A stretch of 64,000 nucleotides of DNA from Canna indica (GCA_034359265.1 CP136897.1:33591501-33655500), one strand, 5' to 3'. Shown: positions 46,196-57,379, numbered from the stretch's first letter. Numbers and translations: made by a program. Notes: generated by a model from the letters alone, not told the origin.

Positions 46196-46290
46196 GGGTG
46201 CGATCATACCAGCACTAACGCACCGGATCCCATCAGAACTCCGAAGTTAAGCGTGCTTGGGCGAGAGTAGTACTAGGATGGGTGATCCCC
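46196..46290 (+). pseudogene. 5S: 5S rRNA gene, 3'-truncated with its terminator
   Basis: The gene matches the reference from 1 to 90, then C91T and four C, and joins spacer sequence CGATTGCACGACGATATC. About 22 gene bases, the T tract and the start of the spacer are lost. The nearest T run is about 20 bp into the spacer. This is a different deletion from type C. Confidence 0.92.
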
Positions 46291-46639
46291 CGATTGCACG
46301 ACGATATCATTTTTTTTACCAATCTTTCTAACCAAACGTTAAGGACGGACGACGTCGTCGACATAAAATTTGGCTGTCGATCGCCCACGCGGGACCCGCC
46401 GCCACCTCTACGGCCGGCTCGATCGACCAACCGACCCGAAAAATTAAAATTTGTAAATAAATAAGAAATATAACATTTCAATTATTATTTTTCGTTTAAA
46501 ACGGGCGTAACTCCGTGCATTATTGTCCGATTTCAGCTTTTCACGTGGCGCTAAAAGGCGCGCGAAGAGACGATGAAAATGACCCCGAGCTATCCCTCGG
46601 ACGCTCACCCTTATTAGCCGACGATCAGAAGTGCATCAC

Positions 46640-46756
46640 GGGTGCGATCATACCAGCACTAACGCACCGGATCCCATCAGAACTCCGAAGTTAAGCGTGC
46701 TTGGGCGAGAGTAGTACTAGGATGGGTGATCCCCTGGGAAGTCTTCGTGTTGCACC
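46640..46756 (+). rRNA. 5S: 5S rRNA gene, copy 97
   Basis: Changes: C91T, C105T. C91T is shared with the truncated copy at 46196, which is probably its deleted sister. Confidence 0.97.
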
Positions 46757-46960
46757 TTTTTTTTTACTACCTATTTGATTGCACATTGAGATCATTTTTT
46801 TTACCAATCTTTCTAACCAAACGTTAGGAGACGGACGACGTCGTCGACATAAAATTTGGCTGTCGATCGCCCGCGCGGGGCCCGCCGCAACCTCTACGGC
46901 CGGCTCGATCGACCAACCGACCCGAAAAATTAAAATTTGTAAATAAATAAGAAAAATAAC
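46757..46960. other. Shortened spacer before a type T unit (204 bp)
   Basis: The spacer breaks off in AAATAAC, so the AT-rich right half, the G-box, the hairpin and the TATA-like element are all missing. The same break precedes the other type T units. Confidence 0.9.
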
Positions 46961-47067
46961 ATACCAGCACTAACTCACCGGATCCCATCAGAACTCCGAA
47001 GTTAAGCGTGCTTCGGCGAGAGTAGTACTAGGATTGGTGACCCACTGGGAAGTCCTCGTGTTGTACC
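46961..47067 (+). pseudogene. 5S: 5S rRNA gene, 5'-truncated (type T), first of five
   Basis: The gene starts at position 11 (ATACCAGCAC), joined to the spacer sequence AAAAATAAC. The first 10 gene bases and about 155 bp of spacer with all upstream promoter elements are deleted. Changes: G25T, G64C, G85T, C94A, C114T. The 5' strand of helix I is gone, so a normal 5S RNA cannot form. Confidence 0.92.
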
Positions 47068-47437
47068 CTTTTTTTTTTACTACCAATTTGATTGCACGAC
47101 GATATCATTTTTTTTACCAATCTTTCTAACCAAACGTTAAGGACGGACGACGTCGTCGACAAAAAATTTGGCTGTCGATCGCCCGCGCGGGGCCCGCCGC
47201 AACCTCTACGGCCGGCTCGATCGACCAACCGAGCCGAAAAATTAAAATTTGTAAATAAATAAGAAATATAACATTTCAATTATTATTTTTCGTTTAAAAC
47301 GGGCGTAACTCCGTGCATTATTGTCCGATTTCAGCTTTTCACGTGGCGCTAAAAGGCGCGCGAAGAGACGAAGAAAATGACCCCGAGCTATCCCTCGGAC
47401 GCGCACCCTTATTAGCCGACGATCAGAATTGCATCAT

Positions 47438-47554
47438 GGGTGCGATCATACCAACACTAACGCACCGGATCCCATCAGAACTCCTAAGTTAAGCGTGCTT
47501 GGGCGAGAGTAGTACTAGGATGGGTGACCCCGTGGGAAGTCCTCGTGTTGCACC
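47438..47554 (+). rRNA. 5S: 5S rRNA gene, copy 99 (type P)
   Basis: Changes: G17A, G48T, C95G. Confidence 0.96.
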
Positions 47555-47923
47555 TTTTTTTTTTACTACCTATTTGATTGCACGACGAGATCATTTTTTT
47601 TACCAATCTTTCTAACCAAACATTAAGGACGGACGACGTCGTCGACATAAAATTTGGATGTCGATCGCCCGCGCAGGGCCCGCCGCAACCTCTACGGCCG
47701 GCTCGATCGACCAACCGATCCGAAAAATTAAAATTTGTAAATAAATAAGAAATATAACATTTCAATTATTATTTTTCGTTTAAAACGGGCGTAACTCCGT
47801 GCATTATTGTCCGATTTCAGCTTTTCACGTGGCGCTAAAAGGCGCGCGAAGAGACGAAGAAAATGACCCCGAGCTATCCCTCGGACGCTCACCCTTATTA
47901 GCCGACGATCAGAATTGCATCAT

Positions 47924-48040
47924 GGGTGCGATCATACCAGCACTAACGCACCGGATCCCATCAGAACTCCGAAGTTAAGCGTGCTTGGGCGAGAGTAGTA
48001 CTAGGATGGGTGACCCCCTCGGAAGTCCTCGTGTTGTACC
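47924..48040 (+). rRNA. 5S: 5S rRNA gene, copy 100 (type Q, no adjacent terminator)
   Basis: Changes: G97C, C114T. Confidence 0.96.
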
Positions 48041-48382
48041 TATTTCATTGCACGACGAGATCTTTTTTTTTACCAATCTTTCTAACCAAACGTTAAGGAC
48101 GGACGACGTTGTCGACATAAAATTTGGCGGTCGATCGCCCGCCGCAACCTCTACGGCTGGCTCGATCGACCAACCGACCCGAAAAATTAAAATTTGTAAA
48201 TAAATAAGAAAAATAAGATTTCAATTATTATTTTTCGTTTAAAACGGGCGTAACTCCGTGCATTATTGTTCGATTTCAGCTTTTCACGTGGCGCTAAAAG
48301 GCGCGCGAAGAGACGAAGAAAATGACCCCGAGCTATCCCTCGGACGCTCACCCTTATTAGCCGACGATCAGAAGTGCATGAT

Positions 48383-48499
48383 GGGTGCGATCATACCACC
48401 ACTAACGCACCGGATCCCATCAGAACTCCGAAGTTAAGCGTGCTTGGGTGAGAGTAGTACTAGGATGGGTGACCCCCTAGGAAGTCCTCGTGTTGCACC
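48383..48499 (+). rRNA. 5S: 5S rRNA gene, copy 101 (type R)
   Basis: Changes: G17C, C67T, G97A. Confidence 0.96.
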
Positions 48500-48868
48500 T
48501 TTTTTTTTTACTACCTATTTGATTGCACGACGAGATCATTTTTTTTACCAATCTTTCTAACCAAACGTTAAGGACGGACGACGTCGTCGACATAAAATTT
48601 GGCTGTCGATCGCCCGCGCGGGGCCCGCCGTAACCTCTACGGCCGGCTCGATCGACCAACCGAGCCAAAAAATTAAAATTTGTAAATAAATAAGAAATAT
48701 AACATTTCAATTATTATTTTTCGTTTAAAACGGGCGTAACTCCGTGCATTATTGTCCGATTTCAGCTTTTCACGTGGCTCTAAAAGGCGCGCGAAGAGAC
48801 GAAGAAAATGACCCTGAGCTATCCCTCAGACGCTCACCCTTATTAGCCGACGATCAGAATTGCATCAT

Positions 48869-48985
48869 GGGTGCGATCATACCAGCACTAACGCACCGGA
48901 TCCCATCAGAACTCCTAAGTTAAGCGTGCTTGGGCGAGAGTAGTACTAGGATGGGTGACCCCGTGGGAAGTCCTCGTGTTGCACC
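48869..48985 (+). rRNA. 5S: 5S rRNA gene, copy 102 (type P)
   Basis: Changes: G48T, C95G. Confidence 0.97.
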
Positions 48986-49354
48986 TTTTTTTTTTACTAC
49001 CTATTTGATTGCACGACGATATCATTTTTTTTACCAATCTTTCTAACCAAACATTAAGGACGGACGACGTCGTCGACATAAAATTTGGATGTCGATCGCC
49101 CGCGCAGGGCCCGCCGCAACCTCTACGGCCGGCTCGATCGACCAACCGATCCGAAAAATTAAAATTTGTAAATAAATAAGAAATATAACATTTCAATTAT
49201 TATTTTTCGTTTAAAACGGGCGTAACTCCGTGCATTATTGTCCGATTTCAGCTTTTCACGTGGCGCTAAAAGGCGCGCGAAGAGACGAAGAAAATGACCC
49301 CGAGCTATCCCTCGGACGCTCACCCTTATTAGCCGACGATCAGAATTGCATCAT

Positions 49355-49471
49355 GGGTGCGATCATACCAGCACTAACGCACCGGATCCCATCAGAACTC
49401 CGAAGTTAAGCGTGCTTGGGCGAGAGTAGTACTAGGATGGGTGACCCCCTCGGAAGTCCTCGTGTTGCACC
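49355..49471 (+). rRNA. 5S: 5S rRNA gene, copy 103 (type Q, one change, no adjacent terminator)
   Basis: The only change is G97C, so this gene body ties with the copy at 43310 as nearest the reference. It nevertheless has the short type Q spacer with no T tract at its end. Confidence 0.97.
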
Positions 49472-49813
49472 TATTTCATTGCACGACGAGATCTTTTTTT
49501 TTACCAATCTTTCTAACCAAACGTTAAGGACGGACGACGTTGTCGACATAAAATTTGGCGGTCGATCGCCCGCCGCAACCTCTACGGCTGGCTCGATCGA
49601 CCAACCGACCCGAAAAATTAAAATTTGTAAATAAATAAGAAAAATAAGATTTCAATTATTATTTTTCGTTTAAAACGGGCGTAACTCCGTGCATTATTGT
49701 TCGATTTCAGCTTTTCACGTGGCGCTAAAAGGCGCGCGAAGAGACGAAGAAAATGACCCCGAGCTATCCCTCGGACGCTCACCCTTATTAGCCGACGATC
49801 AGAAGTGCATGAT

Positions 49814-49929
49814 GGGTGCGATCATACCACCACTAACGCACCGGATCCCATCAGAACTCCGAAGTTAAGCGTGCTTGGGTGAGAGTAGTACTAGGATGGG
49901 TGACCCCCTAGGATTCCTCGTGTTGCACC
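49814..49929 (+). rRNA. 5S: 5S rRNA gene, copy 104 (type R, 1-bp deletion)
   Basis: 116 bp. G17C, C67T, G97A, and TTCC instead of AGTCC at 101-105. Confidence 0.95.
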
Positions 49930-50297
49930 TTTTTTTTTACTACCTATTTGATTGCACGACGAGATCATTTTTTTTACCAATCTTTCTAACCAAACGTTAA
50001 GGACGGACGACGTCGTCGACATAAAATTTGGCTGTCGATCGCCCGCGCGGGGCCCGCCGTAACCTCTACGGCCGGCTCGATCGACCAACCGACCCGAAAA
50101 ATTAAAATTTGTAAATAAATAAGAAAAATAACATTTCAATTATTATTTTTCGTTTAAAACGGGCGTAACTCCGTGCATTATTGTCCGATTTCAGATTTTC
50201 ACGTGGCGCTAAAAGGCGCGCGAAGAGACGAAGAAAATGACCCCGAGCTATTCCTCGGACGCTCACCCTTATTAGCCGACGATCAGAATTGCATCAC

Positions 50298-50414
50298 GGG
50301 TGCGATCATACCAGCACTAACGCACCGGATCCCATCAGAACTTTGAAGTTAACATTGCTTGGGCGAGAGTAGTACTAGGATGGGTGACCCCCTAGGAAGT
50401 CCTCGTATTGCACC
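50298..50414 (+). rRNA. 5S: 5S rRNA gene, copy 105 (type S relative, diverged)
   Basis: Changes: C46T, C47T, G56C, C57A, G58T, G97A, G110A. Box A is heavily altered (GTTAACATTG). Confidence 0.95.
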
Positions 50415-50617
50415 TTTTTTTTTACTACCTATTTGATTGCACGACGAGATCATTTTTTTTACCAATCTTTCTAACCAAACGTTAAGAACGGACGACGTCG
50501 TCGACATAAAATTTGGCTGTCGATCGCCCGCGCGGGGCCCGCCGCAACCTCTACGGCCGGCTCGATCGACCAACCGACCCGAAAAATTAAAATTTGTAAA
50601 TAAATAAAAAAAATAAC

Positions 50618-50724
50618 ATACCAGCACTAACTCACCGAATCCCATCAGAACTCCGAAGTTAAGCGGGCTTCGGCGAGAGTAGTACTAGGATGGGTGACCC
50701 ACTGGGAAGTCCTCGTGTTGTACC
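50618..50724 (+). pseudogene. 5S: 5S rRNA gene, 5'-truncated (type T)
   Basis: Same left junction as the copy at 46961, beginning at position 11. Changes: G25T, G31A, T59G, G64C, C94A, C114T. Confidence 0.92.
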
Positions 50725-51092
50725 TTTTTTTTTTACAACCAATTTGATTGCACGACGAGATCATTTTTTTTACCAATCTTTCTAACCAAACGGTAAGGAC
50801 GGACGACGTCGTCGACATAAAATTTGGCTGTCGATCGCCCGCGCGGGGCCCGCCGCAACCTCTACGGCCGGCTCGATCGACCAACCGACCCGAAAAATTA
50901 AAATTTGTAAATAAATAAGAAATATATCATTTCAATTATTATTTTTCGTTTAAAACGGGCGTAACTCCGTGCATTATTGTCCGATTTCAGCTTTTCACGT
51001 GGCCTAAAAGGCGCGCGAAGAGACGAAGAAAATGACCCCGAGCTATCCCTCGGACGCTCACCCTTATTAGCCGACGATCAGAATTGCATCAT

Positions 51093-51209
51093 GGGTGCGA
51101 TCATACCAGCACTAACGCACCGGATCCCATTAGAACTCCTAAGTTAAGCGTGCTTGGGCGAGAGTAGTACTAGGATGGGTGACCCTGTGGGAAGTCCTCG
51201 TGTTGCACC
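51093..51209 (+). rRNA. 5S: 5S rRNA gene, copy 107 (type P)
   Basis: Changes: C39T, G48T, C94T, C95G. The upstream spacer has a deletion in GTGGCCTAAAAGG (for GTGGCGCTAAAAGG). Confidence 0.96.
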
Positions 51210-51756
51210 TTTTTTTTTTACTACCTATTTGATTGCACGACGAGATCATTTTTTTTACCAATCTTTCTAACCAAACGTTAAGGACGGACGACGTCGTCGC
51301 CATAAATCTTGGCTGTCGATCGCCCGCGCGGGGCCCGCCGCAACCTCTACTGCCGGCTCGATCGACCAACCGACCCGAAAAATTAAAATTTGTAAATAAA
51401 TAAGAAAAATAACATTCTAATTATTATTTTTCATTTAAAACTGGCGTAACTCCGTGCTTGGGCGAGAGTAGTACTAGGATGGGTGACCCTGTGGGAAGTC
51501 CTCGTGTTGCACCTTTTTTTTTTACTACCTATTTGATTGCACGACGAGATCATTTTTTTTACCAATCTTTCTAACCAAACGTTAAGGACGGACGACGTCG
51601 TCGCCATAAATCTTGGCTGTCGATCGCCCGCGCGGGGCCCGCCGCAACCTCTACTGCCGGCTCGATCGACCAACCGACCCGAAAAATTAAAATTTGTAAA
51701 TAAATAAGAAAAATAACATTCTAATTATTATTTTTCATTTAAAACTGGCGTAACTC
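51149..51756 (+). repeat. 304-bp tandem duplication across a gene-spacer unit
   Basis: 51149-51452 is repeated at 51453-51756. The junction joins spacer ACTCCGTGC to gene GCGTGCTTGGG over the shared bases CGTGC. Private variants (CTACTGCCGG, AACATTCTAATT, AAAACTGG) are present in both copies. Confidence 0.9.
51453..51513 (+). pseudogene. 5S: 5S rRNA gene fragment, 3' half only
   Basis: Only positions 57-117 are present, fused to spacer at CGTGC. Changes: C94T, C95G, as in the copy at 51093. A T tract follows. Most of box A is absent. Confidence 0.92.
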
Positions 51757-51882
51757 CGTGCATTATTGTCCGATTTCAACTTTTCACGTGGCGGTGAAAG
51801 GCACGCGAAGAGACGAATAAAATGACCCCGAGTTGTCCCTCGGACGCTCACCCTTATTAGCCGACGATCAGAAGTGCATGAC

Positions 51883-51999
51883 GGGTGCGATCATACTAGC
51901 ACTAACGCACCGGATCCCATCAGAACTCCGAAGTTAAGCGTGCTTGCGCGAGAGTGGTACTAGGATGGGTGACCCCTTGGGAAGTCCTCGTGTTGCACT
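51883..51999 (+). rRNA. 5S: 5S rRNA gene, copy 109 (W-like)
   Basis: Changes: C15T, G65C, A74G, C95T, C117T. It resembles the early type W copies without T53G. The T tract is interrupted (TTGTTTTTTTAC). Confidence 0.96.
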
Positions 52000-52367
52000 T
52001 GTTTTTTTACTCCCTATTTGATTGCACGACGAGATCATTTTTTTTACCAATCTTTCTAACCAAACGTTAAGGACGGACGATGTCGTCGCCATAAATCTTG
52101 GCTGTCGATCGCCCGCGCGGGGCCCGCCGCAACCTCTACTGCCGGCTCGATCGACCAACCGACCCGAAAAATTAAAATTTGTAAATAAATAAGAAAAATA
52201 ACATTCTAATTATTATTTTTCATTTAAAACGGGCGTAACTCCGTGCATTATTGTACGATTTCAACTTTTCACGTGGCGGTGAAAGGCACGCGAAGAGACG
52301 AAGAAAATGACCCCGAGTTGTCCCTCGGACGCTCACCCTTATTAGCCGACGATCAGAAGTGCATCAC

Positions 52368-52484
52368 GGGTGCGATCATACCATCACTAACGCACCGGAT
52401 CCCATCAGAACTCCGAAGTTAAGCGTGCTTGGGCGAGAGTAGTACTAGGATGGGTGACCCCCTCGGAAGCCCTCGTGTTGCACC
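52368..52484 (+). rRNA. 5S: 5S rRNA gene, copy 110 (type Q, no adjacent terminator)
   Basis: Changes: G17T, G97C, T103C. Confidence 0.96.
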
Positions 52485-52826
52485 TATTTCATTGCACGAC
52501 GAGATCTTTTTTTTTACCAATCTTTCTAACCAAACGTTAAGGACGGACGACGTTGTCGACATAAAATTAGGCGGTCGATCGCCCGCCGCAACCTCTACGG
52601 CTGGCTCGATCGACCAACCGACCCGAAAAATTAAAATTTGTAAATAAATAAGAAAAATAACATTTCAATTATTATTTTTCGTTTAAAACGGGCGTAACTC
52701 CGTTCATTATTGTTCGATTTCAGCTTTTCACGTGGCGCTAAAAGGCGCGCGAAGAGACGAAGAAAATGACCCCGAGCTATCCCTCGGACGCTCACCCTTA
52801 TTAGCCGACGATCAGAATTGCATGAT

Positions 52827-52943
52827 GGGTGCGATCATACCACCACTAACGCACCAGATCCCATCAGAACTCCGAAGTTAAGGGTGCTTGGGTGAGAGTA
52901 GTACTAGGATGGGTGACCCCCTAGGAAGTCCTCGTGTTGCACC
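52827..52943 (+). rRNA. 5S: 5S rRNA gene, copy 111 (type R)
   Basis: Changes: G17C, G30A, C57G, C67T, G97A. Confidence 0.96.
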
Positions 52944-53311
52944 TTTTTTTTTACTACCAATTTGATTGCACGACGAGATCATTTTTTTTACCAATCTTTC
53001 TAACCAAACGTTAAGGACGGACGACGTCGTCGACATAAAATTTGGCTGTCGATCGCCCGCGCGGGGCCCGCCGCAACCTCTACGGCCGGCTCGATCGACC
53101 AACCGACCCAAAAAATTAAAATTTGTAAATAAATAAGAAAAATAACATTTCCATTATTATTTTTCGTTTAAAACGGGCGTAACTCCGTGCATTATTGTCC
53201 GATTTCAGATTTTCACGTGGCGCTAAAAGGCGCGCGAAGAGACGAAGAAAATGACCCCGAGCTATCCCTCGAACGCTCACCCTTATTACCCGACGATCAG
53301 AATTGCATCAC

Positions 53312-53428
53312 GGTTGCGATCATACCAGCATTAACGCACCGGATCCCATCAGAACTCTGAAGTTAAGCGTGCTTGGGCGAGAGTAGTACTTGGATGGGTG
53401 ACCCCCTAGGAAGTCCTCGTGTTGCACC
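53312..53428 (+). rRNA. 5S: 5S rRNA gene, copy 112 (type S)
   Basis: Changes: G3T, C20T, C47T, A80T, G97A. Confidence 0.96.
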
Positions 53429-53631
53429 TTTTTTTTTACTACCTATTTGATTGCACGACGAGATCATTTTTTTTACCAATCTTTCTAACCAAACGTTAAG
53501 GACGGACGACGTCGTCGACATAAAATTTGGCTGTCGATCGCCCGCGCGGGGCCCGCCGCAACCTCTACGGCCGGCTCGATCAACCAACCGACCCGAAAAA
53601 TTAAAATTTGTAAATAAATAAAAAAAATAAC

Positions 53632-53738
53632 ATACCAGCACTAACTCATCGAATCCCATCAGAACTCCGAAGCTAAGCGTGCTTCGGCGAGAGTAGTACT
53701 AGGATGGGTGACCCACTGGGAAGTCCTCGTGTTGTACC
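53632..53738 (+). pseudogene. 5S: 5S rRNA gene, 5'-truncated (type T)
   Basis: Begins at position 11. Changes: G25T, C28T, G31A, T52C, G64C, C94A, C114T. It shares G31A and G64C with the copy at 50618. Confidence 0.92.
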
Positions 53739-54106
53739 TTTTTTTTTTACAACCAATTTGATTGCACGACGAGATCATTTTTTTTACCAATCTTTCTAAC
53801 CAAACGTTAAGGACGGACGACGTCGTCGACATAAAATTTGGCTGTCGATCGCCCGCGCGGGGCCCGCCGCAACCTCTACGGCCGGCTCGATCGACCAACC
53901 GACCCGAAAAATTAAAATTTGTAAATAAATAAGAAATATATCATTTCAATTATTATTTTTCGTTTAAAACGGGCGTAACTCCGTGCATTATTGTCCGATT
54001 TCAGCTTTTCACGTGGCCTAAAAGGCGCGCGAAGAGACGAAGAAAATGACCCCGAGCTATCCCTCGGACGCTCACCCTTATTAGCCGACGATCAGAATTG
54101 CATCAT

Positions 54107-54223
54107 GGGTGCGATCATACCAGCACTAACGCACCGGATCCCATTAGAACTCCTAAGTTAAGCGTGCTTGGGCGAGAGTAGTACTAGGATGGGTGACCCC
54201 GTGGGAAGTCCTCGTGTTGCACC
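54107..54223 (+). rRNA. 5S: 5S rRNA gene, copy 114 (type P)
   Basis: Changes: C39T, G48T, C95G. Confidence 0.96.
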
Positions 54224-54592
54224 TTTTTTTTTTACTACCTATTTGATTGCACGACGAGATCATTTTTTTTACCAATCTTTCTAACCAAACGTTAAGGACG
54301 GACGACGTCGTCGCCATAAATCTTGGCTGTTGATCGCCCGCGCGGGGCCCGCCGCAACCTCTACTGCCGGCTCGATCGACCAACCGACCCGAAAAATTAA
54401 AATTTGTAAATAAATAAGAAAAATAACATTCTAATTATTATTTTTCATTTAAAACTGGCGTAACTCCGTGCATTATTGTCCGATTTCAAATTTTCACGTG
54501 GCGGTGAAAGGCACGCGAAGAGACGAATAAAATGACCCCGAGTTGTCCCTCGGACGCTCACCCTTATTAGCCGACGATCAGAAGTGCATGAC

Positions 54593-54709
54593 GGGTGCGA
54601 TCATACTAGCACTAACGCACCGGATCCCATCAGAACTCCGAAGTTAAGCGTGCTTGCGCGAGAGTGGTACTAGGATGGGTGACCCCGTGGGATGTCCTCG
54701 TGTTGCACC
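54593..54709 (+). rRNA. 5S: 5S rRNA gene, copy 115 (W/P mixture)
   Basis: Changes: C15T, G65C, A74G, C95G, A101T. The 5' part is W-like, while C95G and the following spacer (GGATGTCGATCG) are P-like, so the unit looks like a crossover or conversion product with a join between 75 and 95. Confidence 0.95.
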
Positions 54710-55078
54710 TTTTTTTTTTACTACCTATTTGATTGCACGACGAGATCATTTTTTTTACCAATCTTTCTAACCAAACATTAAGGACGGACGACGTCGTCGA
54801 CATAAAATTTGGATGTCGATCGCCCGCGCAGGGCCCGCCGCAACCTCTACGACCGGCTCGATCGACCAACCGATCCGAAAAATTAAAATTTGTAAATAAA
54901 TAAGAAAAATAACATTTCAAATATTATTTTTCGATTAAAACGGGCGTAACTCCGTGCATTATTGTCTGATTTCAGCTTTTCACACGGTGCTGAAAAGCGC
55001 GCGAAGAGACGAAGAAAATGACCCCGAGCTGTCCCTCAGACGCTCATCCACATTAGCCGACGATCAGAAGTGCATGAC

Positions 55079-55195
55079 GGGTGCGATCATACCAGCACTA
55101 AGGCACCGAATCCCATCAGAACTCCGAAGTTAAGCGTGCTTGGGCGAGAGTAGTACTAGGATGGGTGACCCCCTGGCAAGTCCTCGTGTTGCACT
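55079..55195 (+). rRNA. 5S: 5S rRNA gene, copy 116
   Basis: Changes: C24G, G31A, G99C, C117T. The TATA-like region reads CCACATTAG instead of CCTTATTAG. Confidence 0.95.
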
Positions 55196-55335
55196 TGTTT
55201 TTTTACTACCTATTTGATTGCACGACGAGATCATATTTTTTACCAATCTTTCTAACCAAACGTTAAGGATGAACGACGTCGTCGCCATAAATCTTGGCTG
55301 TCGATCGCCCGCGCGGGGCCCGCCGCAACCTCTAC

Positions 55336-55388
55336 GGCGAGAGTAGTACTAGGATGGGTGACCCCCTGGGAAGTCCTCGTGTTGCACT
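55336..55388 (+). pseudogene. 5S: 5S rRNA gene fragment, positions 65-117
   Basis: Spacer CTCTACGGC runs into gene GAGAGTAGTAC over the shared bases GGC. This duplicates 193 bp (55143-55335). Change: C117T. The T tract is TTGTTTTTTTAC. Confidence 0.92.
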
Positions 55389-55756
55389 TGTTTTTTTACT
55401 ACCTATTTGATTGCACGACGAGATCATTTTTTTTACCAATCTTTCTAACCAAACGTTAAGGACGAACGACGTCGTCGCCATAAATCTAGGCTGTCGATCG
55501 CCCGCGTGGGGCCCGCCGCAACCTCTACGTCCGGCTCGATCGACCAACCGACCCAAAAAATTAAAATTTTTAAATAAATAAGAAAAATAACATTTCAATT
55601 ATTATTTTTCGTTTAAAACGGGCGTAACTCCGTGCATTATTGTCCGATTTTAGCTTTTCGCGTGGCACTGAAACGCGCGCGAAGAGACGAAGAAAATGAC
55701 CCCGAGTTGTCCCTCGGACGCTCACCCTTATTAGCCGATGATCAGAAGTGCATGAC

Positions 55757-55873
55757 GGGTGCGATCATACTAGCACTAACGCTCCGGATTCCATCAGAAC
55801 TCCGAAGTTAAGCGTGCTTGCGTGAGAGTGGTACTAGGATGGGTGACCCCTCGGGAAGTCCTCGCGTTGCACC
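55757..55873 (+). rRNA. 5S: 5S rRNA gene, copy 118 (diverged)
   Basis: Changes: C15T, A27T, C34T, G65C, C67T, A74G, C95T, T96C, T109C. Confidence 0.95.
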
Positions 55874-56242
55874 TTTTTTTTTTACTACCTATTTGATTGC
55901 ACGACGAGATCATTTTTTTTAGCAATCTTTCTAACCAAACGTTAAGGACGGACGACGTCGTCGCCATAAATCTTGGTTGTCGATCGCCCGCGCGGGGCCC
56001 GCCGCAACCTCTACGGCCGGCTCGATCGACCAACCGACCCGAAAAATTAAAATTTGTAAATAAATAAGAAAAATAATATTTCAATTATTATTTTTCGTTT
56101 AAAACAGGCGTAACACTGTGCATTATTGTTCGATTTCAGCTTTTCACATGGTGCTGAAAGGCGCACGAAGAGACGAAGAAAATGACCCCGAGCTGTCCCT
56201 CGGACGCTCACCCTTATTAGCCGACGATCAGAAGTGCATGAC

Positions 56243-56359
56243 GGGTGCGATCATACCAGCACTAACGCACCGAATCCCATCAGAACTCCGAAGTTAAGCG
56301 TGCTTGGGCGAGAGTAGTACTAGGATGGGTGACCCCCTGGCAAGTCCTCGGGTTGCACT
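56243..56359 (+). rRNA. 5S: 5S rRNA gene, copy 119
   Basis: Changes: G31A, G99C, T109G, C117T. Sister of the copy at 55079. Confidence 0.96.
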
Positions 56360-56499
56360 TGTTTTTTTACTACCTATTTGATTGCACGACGAGATCATTT
56401 TTTTTACCAATCTTTCTAACCAAACGTTAAGGACGAATGACGTCGTCACCATAAATCTTGGTTGTCGATCGCCCGCGCGGGGCCCGCCGCAACCTCTAC

Positions 56500-56552
56500 G
56501 GCGAGAGTAGTACTAGGATGGGTGACCCCCTGGGAAGTCCTCGTGTTGCACT
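56500..56552 (+). pseudogene. 5S: 5S rRNA gene fragment, positions 65-117
   Basis: Same join as the fragment at 55336, 1,164 bp to its left. Change: C117T. Confidence 0.92.
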
Positions 56553-56920
56553 TGTTTTTTTACTACCTATTTGATTGCACGACGAGATCATTTTTTTTAC
56601 CAATCTTTCTAACCAAACGTTAAGGACGGACGATGTCGTCGCCATAAATCTTGGCTGTCGATCGCCCGCGCGGGACCCGCCGCAACCTCTACTGCCGGCT
56701 CGATTGACCAACCGACCCGAAAAATTTAAATTTGTAAATAAATAAGAAAAATAACATTCTAATTATTATTTTTCATTTAAAACGGGCGTAACTCCGTGCA
56801 TTATTGTCCGATTTCAACTTTTCACGTGGCGGTGAAAGGCACGCGAAGAGACGAAGAAAATGACCCCGAGTTGTCCCTCGGACGCTCACCCTTATTAGCC
56901 GACGATCAGAAGTGCATCAC

Positions 56921-57037
56921 GGGTGCGATCATACCATCACTAACGCACCGGATCCCATCAGAACTCCGAAGTTAAGCGTGCTTGAGCGAGAGTAGTACTA
57001 GGATGGGTGACCCCCTCGGAAGCCCTCGTGTTGCACC
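56921..57037 (+). rRNA. 5S: 5S rRNA gene, copy 121 (type Q, no adjacent terminator)
   Basis: Changes: G17T, G65A, G97C, T103C. G17T and T103C are shared with the copy at 52368. Confidence 0.96.
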
Positions 57038-57379
57038 TATTTCATTGCACGACGAGATCTTTTTTTTTACCAATCTTTCTAACCAAACGTTAAGGACGGA
57101 CGACGTTGTCGACATAAAATTTGGCGGTCGATCGCCCGCCGCAACCTCTACGGCTGGCTCGATCGACCAACCGACCCGAAAAATTAAAATTTGTAAATAA
57201 ATAAGAAAAATAACATTTCAATTATTATTTTTCGTTTAAAACGGGCGTAACTCCGTGCATTATTGTTCGATTTCAGCTTTTCACGTGGCGCTAAAAGGCG
57301 CGCGAAGAGACGAAGAAAATGACCCCGAGCTATCCCTCGGACGCTCACCCTTATTAGCCGACGATCAGAATTGCATGAT

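Larger units (their letters stand above)
47438..50297 (+). repeat. P-Q-R trimer, two tandem copies (1,431 and 1,429 bp)
   Basis: P 47438, Q 47924, R 48383, then P 48869, Q 49355, R 49814. The spacers share GGATGTCGATCG after P and the short Q spacer. Confidence 0.92.
50618..53631 (+). repeat. Block T-P-(fragment)-W-Q-R-S (3,014 bp)
   Basis: T 50618, P-like 51093, fragment 51453, W-like 51883, Q 52368, R 52827, S 53312. The order T-P-W restarts at 53632, without the fragment, and Q-R-S-T recurs at 56921-58660. Confidence 0.88.
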
